A stretch of DNA of 64,000 nt from Acinetobacter sp. NIPH 2100 (GTDB lineage: Bacteria > Pseudomonadota > Gammaproteobacteria > Pseudomonadales > Moraxellaceae). The stretch is from the NCBI RefSeq assembly GCF_000369805.1, contig NZ_KB850224.1:2226262-2290261 (forward strand), written 5' to 3'. Of the stretch, positions 17,047-25,541 are shown in pieces. The notes beneath the pieces were generated by a model that searched no databases, was not told the DNA's origin, and saw only the letters and a list, made by a program, of their open reading frames with translations. Each line of letters begins with the position of its first letter. Position 1 is the stretch's first letter. The position numbers and the translations under genes are program-made.

Positions 17047-17658
17047 TTAATCCATTAATTTTGCAATCTGTCGATCATGCCATTTTGATAACAATAATAA
17101 GGCCATGATCGCCCCAATCAGGGCAAAAAACATATCTGATTGTGTATCCCACTCATCCCCTTGAGTTCCGAGGAATTCTTCAGCCCCTTGCCCCAATAAC
17201 AATGCTGCTGCCCATTCAACCAATTCATAAGTCGCACTGATTGCCAACACAATACAAATCACAATAAAGCTCAGCATTTTGCCTTTGCCTAAAATATGGT
17301 TTCGAATCAGGATTTCACGAGCCACCATTGCGGGTACAAAACCCTGCATAAAATGCCCAATCTTGTCGTAAGGATTACGATCCAAACCCAACCATTCTGC
17401 AATTTCAAAACCAAAAGGGACACGCGCATAGCTATACGCTCCACCAACAATTAGCACAATCGCATGACAGAAAATAAGTACATACAATAAATGGGTAAGC
17501 GGAAACGTTTTATAGGTGGCAAACAATAATGGTACGACAATCAGCACGGGCGTAACTTCAAGCCACCACGTGGTCCGATCAAAAGGTTGAATTCCTGAAA
17601 CGACCAATAAAATGGCCAAAATCATCGTCCCCAAGCACAACAAAGAAATACGCATCAT
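17047..17658 (-). CDS. DUF2238 (YjdF-type) membrane protein
   Basis: Inner-membrane protein of 203 residues with about six helices. The conserved central region reads YSYARVPFG, then DRNPYDKIGHFMQGFVPA, then YELVEWAAALLLG and GTQGDEWDTQSDM, matching DUF2238. The many charged and polar residues inside membrane segments suggest an enzyme or transporter, but no activity is known. It follows the siderophore operon on the same strand behind a terminator, so it is probably a separate unit. Confidence 0.85.
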   Translation of the reverse strand: MMRISLLCLGTMILAILLVVSGIQPFDRTTWWLEVTPVLIVVPLLFATYKTFPLTHLLYVLIFCHAIVLIVGGAYSYARVPFGFEIAEWLGLDRNPYDKIGHFMQGFVPAMVAREILIRNHILGKGKMLSFIVICIVLAISATYELVEWAAALLLGQGAEEFLGTQGDEWDTQSDMFFALIGAIMALLLLSKWHDRQIAKLMD

Positions 17659-17695
17659 TTTATAGAATCACTGATTTATTTATTCATACCATAAT

Positions 17696-17724
17696 CTAAA
17701 AAACCGAAGTGCGTCCTTCGGTTT
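17696..17724 (-). terminator. Terminator of the siderophore ABC operon
   Basis: Nine-base stem AAACCGAAG/CTTCGGTTT with a six-base loop. On the minus strand an extended U run follows (A run at 17696-17703), 27 bases after the last gene of the operon. Confidence 0.8.
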
Positions 17725-17750
17725 TTGGTTATAAATCGATAAATTGAATG

Positions 17751-18704
17751 TTATTTCACTGCATCTGCAACTTCTTTCAGCATCGTCTTCATACCATCCA
17801 GCCCATTATTCATCAAATACCAATTACTCGAGTCTAAGTAGACAATATTGCCGTTTTTCGCCGCTTTGGACTCATTAATAATCTTATTATTTAACACCTG
17901 CTTTGCACCTTGCTGATTTTCAGTAATTGCTGCACCGCGATCAATGACAAACAGATAATCTGGGTTTTTCTGTGCAATAAATTCATGCGATACCGCCATA
18001 CCATGCAATCCCACCTTGATTGAAGGGTCCGCTGGGGTAAATCCATATAGGTCATGAATATTACCAAAGCGCGAACCCGGGCCATACGCTGCAATCTTGC
18101 TGTTATTCACCAAAATCACCAAAGCCGTTTTGCCTTTGGTCTTGGCTTTTAATGCAGCGATATCTTTTTCCAAAGTCTGTAATTGCTGTTCTGCCTCAGG
18201 CTTCTTGCCCACCATTTCAGCAATATTCAATGTTTGCTGTTTAAAAGAATTGAACTGATCGTTGTAATCCACATCAACAAAGTAAGTCGGCGCGATCTGC
18301 TTGATTTGACCCACCATATTTTCCATACGGCCACTCATCAAGATCAGTTCAGGCTGACTGGCTGCAATTTTTTCCAGATTCGGTTCTTTCACTGTCCCTA
18401 CATCCAGATATTTACCTTCACTGAAATTTTGCAAGACTTTCGGCAACGGCGTTCCTTTTGGCAAGGCAACCACTTTATCGTCCGCGCCCAAAGCATGAAT
18501 GGTATTTAAAGCACTGGTATCCAGTACCGCAATACGCGATAAATTCGCTGGAATAGTAATCTGCCCTGCCTTGCTGTTAAAACTTAAGGTTTCATGTGTA
18601 GCAGTAGTATTACTGTCCTGATTTGCCGAAGGTGTGTTGGAATTGCCACATGCAGCCAATGCCACACTTAGCATCATGACTGGCAATGTTTTTTTGAAAC
18701 GCAT
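17751..18704 (-). CDS. Ferric-siderophore ABC transporter substrate-binding lipoprotein
   Basis: Lipoprotein of 317 residues with lipobox ALAAC (Cys19) and a periplasmic-binding domain of the siderophore class (FatB/CeuE/VctP-like). Visible features include RIAVLDTSALNTIHALGAD, ILMSGRMENM, and KIAAYGPGSRFGNIHDLYGF, all typical of binding proteins for catechol-type iron complexes. It captures the ligand in the periplasm and passes it to the two permeases encoded upstream. AGGAG seven bases before the ATG supports the start. Acinetobactin BauB belongs to the same family, but no siderophore biosynthesis genes are here, so it may import a foreign siderophore. Confidence 0.85.
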   Translation of the reverse strand: MRFKKTLPVMMLSVALAACGNSNTPSANQDSNTTATHETLSFNSKAGQITIPANLSRIAVLDTSALNTIHALGADDKVVALPKGTPLPKVLQNFSEGKYLDVGTVKEPNLEKIAASQPELILMSGRMENMVGQIKQIAPTYFVDVDYNDQFNSFKQQTLNIAEMVGKKPEAEQQLQTLEKDIAALKAKTKGKTALVILVNNSKIAAYGPGSRFGNIHDLYGFTPADPSIKVGLHGMAVSHEFIAQKNPDYLFVIDRGAAITENQQGAKQVLNNKIINESKAAKNGNIVYLDSSNWYLMNNGLDGMKTMLKEVADAVK

Positions 18705-18713
18705 AACGAACTC

Positions 18714-19478
18714 CTAACTAATAAAATACAAACCTAATTTATGTTGCTGAACCTGCTGGATCGGAATATGGAAATCAAAAATATCTTGCAGAATATGTTC
18801 ATCCATCAACTGTTGTGGATGCCCTTGATACACCAATTCACCTTCTTTCATGGCAATGATGTGATCGGCATAGACAGAAGCAAAGTTAATGTCATGAATC
18901 ACCACAATGATCGATTTTCCATGATTCTCGGCCAAATCTTTTAAAACCCGCATAATCTGTGAAGAATGCTTCATATCCAGATTGTTTAAAGGTTCATCAA
19001 GCAAGATATATTCGGTGTCCTGAGCCAGAATCATGGCGATATAAGCACGTTGTCGCTGCCCACCCGACAATTCACTGATTTGTCGGTGTCTTAAGGCTTC
19101 CAGATCCATATAGGCAATTGAGCGATCAATCACCTCACGGTCTTCCTGAGTTAGGCGACCTTGTGAATATGGGAAACGTCCGAAAGCAACCAGATCTTCA
19201 ATACTTAGGCGCAGCTCGGTATGGTTAGATTGCTTTAAAATCGCCAATTTTTTGGCAATGTCAGCACTTTTCATCTGTTGCAGATCTTGCCCATCTAGCA
19301 AAACTTGACCTTGATCTGCTTCAATTAAGCGGCTCATCATCGAAAGTACAGTACTTTTACCTGCGCCGTTTGGGCCAATAAATGCCGTAAACTGTCCTTT
19401 GGCAATCGTCAGCGAAAGCGCATTTACCACACGTTGCTGTTGATAGCTTTTGCTTAAATTCTTGAGCTCTATTGCCAC
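18714..19478 (-). CDS. Ferric-siderophore ABC transporter ATPase
   Basis: ATP-binding subunit of 254 residues (FatE/VctC/FepC-like). Walker A GPNGAGKST, Q loop near LKQSNHT, ABC signature LSGGQRQR, Walker B YILLDEPLNNLD and the switch His in VVIHDINFA are all intact. It starts inside the end of the upstream permease gene (ten-base overlap) and is nine bases from the binding-protein gene, so the operon is tightly packed and probably translationally coupled. Confidence 0.9.
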   Translation of the reverse strand: MAIELKNLSKSYQQQRVVNALSLTIAKGQFTAFIGPNGAGKSTVLSMMSRLIEADQGQVLLDGQDLQQMKSADIAKKLAILKQSNHTELRLSIEDLVAFGRFPYSQGRLTQEDREVIDRSIAYMDLEALRHRQISELSGGQRQRAYIAMILAQDTEYILLDEPLNNLDMKHSSQIMRVLKDLAENHGKSIIVVIHDINFASVYADHIIAMKEGELVYQGHPQQLMDEHILQDIFDFHIPIQQVQQHKLGLYFIS

Positions 19479-20425
19479 TTTTTATTTTCCTTCAATAAAA
19501 TCCAGAAGAAATAAATTCCACCGACGAAATTAATAATCACACTGAGTGTTGTTTTTAAATTCAGTACATGCAGAACCATGAATTGCCCAAGCATTAGACA
19601 AAGAATGCTGACCAAGATAATGCCAAGCAATAAGATGTGATGTTGATGGGTCTTGAACAGTTCTAAGGTAATGTTGAGGACCAACAAACCGAGGAACATC
19701 ATTGGGCCAGCTAAAGCTGTAGCAGAAGCCAGTGCCAATACCACTAGGATCAAAAGCAAACGACTAGTCTTGTCATAATCCAGTCCCAAGTTCAGCGCAT
19801 GATCTCGTCCCAAAGCCATCACATCGAGTGTGTGATAATGCTTCAGGCTGTAAAATAGAATCGGTACTATGGTCAGTAATGACAAAACCACGGTTTCCAT
19901 TTTCACGACATTAAAACTGGCAAAACCCGCATAAGCAGCGATCTGAAATTCATCTGGATCTAGCAAAACCTGAAAGAACGTTGTTATGTTGTCGAATAAA
20001 GTTGAGCAGATCAGACCAACGAGCAATAGGAAATAGATATTTTGCTGTGCGACTTTCTGGAAAATAAACCGATACAGCAACAAGGCAAAGGTCACCATTA
20101 ACAGCAAACTGATCAGATAATCAGTGACAAAGTTAAGTGACAACAAAGTACTGGCACCAAAGAAATAGATAATCGCTGTCTTTGAGAGTTCATATAATTT
20201 ATCTAATCCTAGCGCTTGTGGTGTTACCACCCGATTGTTCACAATGGTATGAAAAACCAAAGTCGAAACACCGACCGCAACACCCGCCACGATAATGGCA
20301 GCAACTGTTTTTAAGCGCAGATTCAAGGCATATTGCCACGCCACACCCAAATTCCAGCTCAGGTATAAGGCAATGCTGAGAAGCATGAAGAGCGCTAAAA
20401 TAATTAGCTTGGTTTTATGAGGCAT
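19469..20425 (-). CDS. Ferric-siderophore ABC transporter permease (second)
   Basis: FecCD-type permease of 318 residues with about nine membrane helices. VAGVAVGVSTLVFHTIVNNR near residue 50 and the cytoplasmic ALGRDHALNLGL loop that contacts the ATPase are typical of the FatC/VctG/CeuC branch. It overlaps the other permease gene by 11 bases and the ATPase gene by ten. Confidence 0.9.
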   Translation of the reverse strand: MPHKTKLIILALFMLLSIALYLSWNLGVAWQYALNLRLKTVAAIIVAGVAVGVSTLVFHTIVNNRVVTPQALGLDKLYELSKTAIIYFFGASTLLSLNFVTDYLISLLLMVTFALLLYRFIFQKVAQQNIYFLLLVGLICSTLFDNITTFFQVLLDPDEFQIAAYAGFASFNVVKMETVVLSLLTIVPILFYSLKHYHTLDVMALGRDHALNLGLDYDKTSRLLLILVVLALASATALAGPMMFLGLLVLNITLELFKTHQHHILLLGIILVSILCLMLGQFMVLHVLNLKTTLSVIINFVGGIYFFWILLKENKKWQ

Positions 20426-21371
20426 AGCGATATCTCCTGAGTAGTAACCACAGGAAAATCACACTCCCCACCACCCCCATAATCAGACTGACAGACACCT
20501 CATAAGGGAAAATCACCACCCTGCCAAATACATCACAGAGCAGAACCAGCAAAGCACCCAATAATGCAGTGTGCGAAAGTGTTCTACGAATATTGTCACC
20601 CAAATACAGACTTACCAAATTCGGTACAATCAAACCAAGAAATGGAATCGCACCCACAGTGACAATCACCACACCTGTAATTACGGAGATCAATAACAAA
20701 CCAATAAAAAGAGTCTGTTTATAGTTCAGCCCCAGATTGGTGGCAAAATCCTGCCCTAATCCAGCCAAAACAAACCGATTGGCAAAGATATAAATCAGAA
20801 TCAGAACGGGCACACTGAGATAGATCAATTCATATTGACCATTTAAAATGGTTGAAAAATCCCCTTGTAACCAGCCTGCCAAGTTCTGCAATAAGTCCAG
20901 TTGTAGTGCAATAAAGGTGGTAAATGCAGAAATAATACTGCCAAAAATCATACCCACCAGCGGAACAAAAACCGTGTCAAGATGCTTTAAGGTTGCCAAA
21001 ATACTCATGAATGTCATTGCACCCATAAGTGTCACAGCAATCGCAAAGCCTGTTTTCGTAAAAATTGAAGCACTGGGCAGTAAAATAATCGAAACCAGTA
21101 CACCCAAACGTGCGCAGTCATATAGGCCTGCTGTGGTTGGGGATACAAAACGGTTTCGACTCAGTGACTGCATAATCAAACCACAGACACTTAGCCCTGC
21201 GCCCGCCACAATAATTGCCATTAAACGGGGTAAGCGACTGGTCCAGAACAGTTGCCAGTCTTGAGGATTGCCAGCCCATAAGCCAGCAATACTCATCTCT
21301 CCCACACCGACAAATAGGGAAATAAATGCCAAGGGAATTAATAATAAAATCAGGTAACGCCGCTTAATCAT
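20415..21371 (-). CDS. Ferric-siderophore ABC transporter permease (first)
   Basis: FecCD-type permease of 318 residues, first gene of the four-gene importer. The TSRLPRLMAIIVAGAGLSVC motif and QSLSRNRFVSPTTAGL are classic for this family (FatD/VctD/CeuB branch). A second diagnostic stretch is GAIPFLGLIVPNLV. It forms the inner-membrane channel with the second permease. A Fur-like box is found about 80 bases upstream, so expression should rise under iron starvation. Confidence 0.9.
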   Translation of the reverse strand: MIKRRYLILLLIPLAFISLFVGVGEMSIAGLWAGNPQDWQLFWTSRLPRLMAIIVAGAGLSVCGLIMQSLSRNRFVSPTTAGLYDCARLGVLVSIILLPSASIFTKTGFAIAVTLMGAMTFMSILATLKHLDTVFVPLVGMIFGSIISAFTTFIALQLDLLQNLAGWLQGDFSTILNGQYELIYLSVPVLILIYIFANRFVLAGLGQDFATNLGLNYKQTLFIGLLLISVITGVVIVTVGAIPFLGLIVPNLVSLYLGDNIRRTLSHTALLGALLVLLCDVFGRVVIFPYEVSVSLIMGVVGSVIFLWLLLRRYRYAS

Positions 21372-21451
21372 GTTGGGAGAACTTCATAGGATGCGTAAAC
21401 TTAAAATAAGCTTAAAAAACACAAAATATATAATAAGAAACTATCACAAAT

Positions 21452-21470
21452 GATAAAGATTATTGTTAAC
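21452..21470 (-). promoter_or_regulatory. Fur-like box upstream of the siderophore operon
   Basis: GATAAAGATTATTGTTAAC matches 14 of 19 positions of the Fur consensus and lies 81 bases upstream of the first permease start. It is the third such site in the window and the function of the operon agrees with it. Confidence 0.6.
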
Positions 21471-21556
21471 TTTTTTAAACAAGACTGACTGGCTCTGAAG
21501 TAAAACTTAATTTATTGAATCTTTTATATTGGTATAAAAACACCTAAGCCTTAGCA

Positions 21557-21574
21557 GTGCTAAGTGCTAAGTGC
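21557..21574. repeat. Short tandem repeat of GTGCTAA
   Basis: About 2.6 copies of the heptamer GTGCTAA in the spacer between the channel gene and the siderophore operon. Too short to be assigned a role. Confidence 0.4.
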
Positions 21575-21670
21575 CAGAGCATGATTTGGTCCATATCTGA
21601 AAATATAAATAACCTAGGATTGCTAACCTGTGCTTAAAGCTCGGTCTACATTTTTATAATAAATTTCAAA

Positions 21671-22654
21671 TTATTCTGAAAGTTTTTCACCACAATGCGG
21701 GCAAAAACGGTACTGCTTTTTTTCCTGCTCCTGATCTTCAAGTAGTTTTTCTCGCACGAGCTGAATGATAATTTCATGCGTCTGCTCTTTGGGTAAACCG
21801 ACCTTTTTCCGAATGCGCTCAATTTCCATTTGATCATGCAGCAAGTCCAAGCCTTTGGCCTGTAAGACTTCACGAAACTCCTGTTCCAGTCGCTGATTCC
21901 GCATATTCAGCTCATTGGCTAAACCTGAAGCCAAGATACCTGCTGGTAAAGCAGCAATCCCCACACCGAGAATAGTAATAAATGCACCTAATATTCGTCC
22001 TAGGTTGGTCACAGGTGTGACATCGCCATAACCCACCGTGGTTAAGGTCACTACGGCCCACCACATCGCTTGCGGAATCGAACTAAAGGCTTCAGGTTGC
22101 GCTTTATTTTCAACGACATAAATCGCAGAAGCAGTCATTACAATCATAATGACCAAGATAAAAATAACCGCTTGGAACGAGCCTTTTTCTCGCTGAATCA
22201 CCCGTAAAAGAATTTGTAATGACACAAAATAGCGCGTCAATTTGAGCAATCTTACCAACCGTAGAACACGCAGGAAACGTAAATCGATATGGACAAAGAA
22301 ATTCAAATAAGCAGGTAAAATTGCCATTAAATCGATAATCGCTCCACCGCTTTTCATCCAACGAATACGCTGCTTCCATGCAGGTTGTTGTGGGTTTTGC
22401 TCAACAATACTCCAGAGCCTGAGCAGATATTCCCCACTAAAAATAATGATCGATAGATTTTCAAACACATCAAAATAAGGCTGATACAGCTTATAGAACT
22501 CATTGACGGACTCAAGTAATACCGCAGCCACGTTGCCAATAATCAGGGCAATCAAGACATAGTTGACGCAGCGACTAATAAGGCTTTTATAATCATCATT
22601 ATGTAAGTTGTTATAAACAAAGCGTCTTAATTGTTGCCATGAAAGTTGAGTCAT
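21671..22654 (-). CDS. Voltage-gated-type potassium channel with C-terminal zinc ribbon
   Basis: Six-helix ion channel subunit of 327 residues. The S4 segment at about 126-142 carries regularly spaced arginines (RFLRVLRLVRLLKLTR), and the selectivity filter TTVGYGDV lies at about 205-212 between two pore helices. The cytoplasmic tail from about residue 240 is charged and helical (EQEFREVLQAKG, then IERIRKKVG) and ends with CPHCGE, half of a zinc-ribbon-like motif. It should form a potassium-selective tetramer in the inner membrane. No RCK domain is present, unlike Escherichia coli Kch. Its start has only a weak ribosome site. Confidence 0.87.
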   Translation of the reverse strand: MTQLSWQQLRRFVYNNLHNDDYKSLISRCVNYVLIALIIGNVAAVLLESVNEFYKLYQPYFDVFENLSIIIFSGEYLLRLWSIVEQNPQQPAWKQRIRWMKSGGAIIDLMAILPAYLNFFVHIDLRFLRVLRLVRLLKLTRYFVSLQILLRVIQREKGSFQAVIFILVIMIVMTASAIYVVENKAQPEAFSSIPQAMWWAVVTLTTVGYGDVTPVTNLGRILGAFITILGVGIAALPAGILASGLANELNMRNQRLEQEFREVLQAKGLDLLHDQMEIERIRKKVGLPKEQTHEIIIQLVREKLLEDQEQEKKQYRFCPHCGEKLSE

Positions 22655-22920
22655 ACCGTACTTATTGTTCGATTCAGCAAGTTAAAAATGTAGCACGTTA
22701 CTCTGCTGTTTGATAAGAGATTTTCACCAAAGCCAGTTTTTTGCTGAAAAACAAAATCATTTGTCAATTCATTGCTCTATATCACGCTGTTTCAACAAAA
22801 CTCTCTTTGAATTTTGATGCCTCATTCACCGATAATAAAAGCTTAGTGGTTATTTCTTTAACGATTCATTCATAAAGAACTATAAATTTTATTAAACCCG
22901 TGACAACAAGGGGAATTTAC

Positions 22921-24378
22921 ATGGGATTCAAAGCTCTCCCTACGCTTATCTCTTTATTTATTGCATTGCTGATTTGGTTCGTAATTCCTGTACCTGCTGG
23001 AGTGGATCCTGACGCATGGCATTTATTGGCCATGTTTGTCGGTGTGATTGCGGCCATTATTGGTAAAGCCATGCCGATTGGGGCAATTGCCATTATTGCG
23101 ATTACCTTAGTCGCCGTAACAGGTGTCACCAATGACAGCCCAAGTGGCGCTATTCAAGATGCGCTCAGTAGTTTTGCCAATCCACTAATCTGGTTGATTG
23201 GTATTTCAATTATGATTTCCAAAGGTTTGCAAAAAACTGGATTGGGTGCACGCTTAGGCTATTTATTCATCGCGGTGTGGGGCAAGAAAACCATTGGTAT
23301 TGGTTATAGCATGGTGCTTTCCGAGCTGATTCTTGCACCTGTGACTCCAAGTAATACCGCACGTGGTGGTGGAATTATTCACCCGATTGTCCGTGCAATT
23401 TCCACCAGTTATGACTCTGACCCTGCTAAAGGTACTGAAGGTCGTATGGGGAAATATTTAGCTTTGGTGAACTATCAAGCTAACCCAATTAGCTCTGCCA
23501 TGTTTATTACCGCAACTGCCCCCAATCCATTGGTGGTCGATCTGGTGGCAAAAGCAACCAATAGTGAAATTTCATTGAGTTGGAGTACTTGGGCACTGGC
23601 GATGTTATTACCAGGTTTGATTGCCTTGATCATCATGCCATTGATCATGTATTGGATGTATCCACCTGAAGTGAAAGAAACCCCGAATGCTGCTCAATTT
23701 GCCAAAACCAAATTGCAGGAAATGGGTCCTGTCAGTAAAAATGAAATCATCATGCTCGGTGTGTTTGGTATTCTACTGCTACTATGGGCTGGTATCCCTG
23801 CCATGATTTTTGGCTCAGCTTGGGCGGTTGATCCAACCACAACTGCATTTATTGGTTTAGGCTTGCTGCTGATTACGGGTGTACTGACTTGGGAAGATAT
23901 CCTGACACAAAAAAGCGCGTGGGATACTATTACTTGGTTCGCAGCTTTGGTGATGATGGCGACTTATTTAAATAAACTGGGTTTAATCACGTGGTTCTCA
24001 GGTGTGCTTGAAACTGGTATTGGTCATTTAGGCTTGAGTTGGATGCCTGCCTGTTTATTGCTCATGCTCGCCTATCTGTATGCACATTATATGTTTGCCA
24101 GTACCACGGCACATATCACTGCCATGTTTGCAGCCTTCTATACGGCGGGACTGGCGTTGGGTGCACCACCGATGTTGTTTGCCTTAATGATGGCAGCAGC
24201 GTCCAGCATCATGATGACCTTAACCCATTATGCAACGGGTACATCGCCTGTGGTATTTGGTTCAGGTTACACAACACTGGGTGAATGGTGGAAAGCTGGC
24301 TTTGTCATGAGTGTAGTCAATATCATCATCTTTGTGTTGATTGGCGGACTTTGGTGGAAAGTGTTGGGTTATTGGTGA
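22921..24378 (+). CDS. DASS-family carboxylate (anion) transporter
   Basis: Secondary transporter of 485 residues with about 12 membrane segments, belonging to the divalent anion:sodium symporter family (CitT/TtdT/YbhI branch). The family signature is SNTARGGGI near residue 145, matched in the second half by a MFASTTAHITAM stretch. It probably exchanges or imports di- or tricarboxylates such as citrate, succinate or 2-oxoglutarate; the exact substrate cannot be read. The start is ATG 22921, seven bases after AAGGGG; a GTG seven codons upstream would overlap that site. Confidence 0.88.
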   Translation: MGFKALPTLISLFIALLIWFVIPVPAGVDPDAWHLLAMFVGVIAAIIGKAMPIGAIAIIAITLVAVTGVTNDSPSGAIQDALSSFANPLIWLIGISIMISKGLQKTGLGARLGYLFIAVWGKKTIGIGYSMVLSELILAPVTPSNTARGGGIIHPIVRAISTSYDSDPAKGTEGRMGKYLALVNYQANPISSAMFITATAPNPLVVDLVAKATNSEISLSWSTWALAMLLPGLIALIIMPLIMYWMYPPEVKETPNAAQFAKTKLQEMGPVSKNEIIMLGVFGILLLLWAGIPAMIFGSAWAVDPTTTAFIGLGLLLITGVLTWEDILTQKSAWDTITWFAALVMMATYLNKLGLITWFSGVLETGIGHLGLSWMPACLLLMLAYLYAHYMFASTTAHITAMFAAFYTAGLALGAPPMLFALMMAAASSIMMTLTHYATGTSPVVFGSGYTTLGEWWKAGFVMSVVNIIIFVLIGGLWWKVLGYW

Positions 24379-24540
24379 TTTATTAATTTTAAGGAAATAA
24401 TTTGAATATATGAGTTCTTTTATAACCCGCCCCACATAAGTAGGGCTGGTTATTGCTTAAAATTCAATTAAAACATTTAAAATAATGATCCAAATAATTT
24501 TTATAAACTGAATTAAATATTCAATTAGGTTATTAAAAAT

Positions 24541-25428
24541 CTATAATGACTCAACAGCTACATTTAATTTATACTTAGCTAGTAACCTTTTCACATCTTC
24601 GACCCTCTCTGCTGGAACTATAATTTTATTAGCATAATTCAATATATGACTATCATATATATTTTTTAAGAAAAAAGAGATCTGTGCTCTAGTATAATCC
24701 CTCCCAAAATAATTTATTTCCTTACTAAAAAAATCTAAATTAATTGATAAAAGTTCTCTTTGGTCTTCAATCGTAGCTATTTCAGTTATATCAATTCCAT
24801 TAAGTTTTAGATTGCCAGGTAATTTCCATTCTCTCTGACGATAATAACCATTCTCCTCCGTATACTTTTTATTATCAACAGGATACACCATATTCTTCAA
24901 TCCCTCAAAGAATGCTCTCATGTCTTCAAAAAACAATTTATTATTTTCAAAATCTTTTATTTCTTCATTATTACCTCTTTAAAAAACTTCTTCTCTTCCT
25001 TCTTCAGCTTCTTTTAAATACTGGCGAGAATATTCATGAAAATTAATCATTCGGTATAAAAACTTAGAACCTACATATTTCATATCATCATCACCATTAT
25101 GATCAAATAATGGTAAATACATAACGGGCATAATACCAATTTCTTTTAATATAGATGTATTCCACTCTATAGAAAATCTACCAAATACTTGACAATGTTC
25201 TTCTAACATTTCTCTCTTTATTAATGTAAAACAGCAACGATGTTGAACAACTGGATTCTGCCATTTTTCAAGCTCAAACGGTAAATGCATAACTTCAGGA
25301 GCTAAGAGCAAACCATTTTTAATAATATTATTCAGTATAGCAATACCTCGTAAATTATTCTGTTCTAATGTTTCATTTATCTTAGTATTAATACGTGGAA
25401 ATGAGTGATAAAAAAACTCTTCTGGCAT
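24541..25428 (-). pseudogene. AbiGi-like antitoxin gene interrupted by an in-frame stop
   Basis: Two pieces lie in one frame, separated only by TAA at 24979-24981: 149 codons from ATG 25428, then at least 145 open codons to 24541. Joined, they read as one protein of about 295 residues. The upstream piece has FFYHSF, GIAILNNIIKNGLLL, a CCFTLIK segment and FGRFSIEW...GIMPVMYLP; the downstream piece has YYRQREWKL and a closing IIVPAERVEDVKRLL. This order resembles the AbiGi family, the antitoxin-like half of the AbiG phage-exclusion system. The 14 codons after the stop read as normal coding sequence and have no good start. No AbiGii-type toxin is adjacent. The region is visibly more AT-rich than its neighbours, suggesting transfer. 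A sequencing error or a real two-gene arrangement (TTG start at 24936) remains possible. Confidence 0.6.
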
Positions 25429-25447
25429 GTAAATCTCAAACAACAAA

Positions 25448-25463
25448 GGCTGATTTCTCAGCC
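25448..25463 (-). terminator. Terminator of the SUMF1 lipoprotein gene
   Basis: On the minus strand GGCTGA-GAAA-TCAGCC forms a six-base stem with a stable GNRA loop, followed by a T-rich stretch. It lies about 80 bases after the SUMF1 stop and just before the AbiGi-like ATG, which argues against starting that frame at the TTG at 25482. Confidence 0.6.
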
Positions 25464-25541
25464 CTATTTTTAGCAAAAACAATTAATTAGGTCAACCTTT
25501 TAACTTAATAGATTTTCTAAACATCAAATCTCTCTATAATT

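Noticed and set aside
24422..24453. Imperfect hairpin after the DASS gene as a terminator
   Set aside because: Stem ATAACC/GGTTAT with GCCC/GGGC and a mismatch is plausible, but there is no T run after it.
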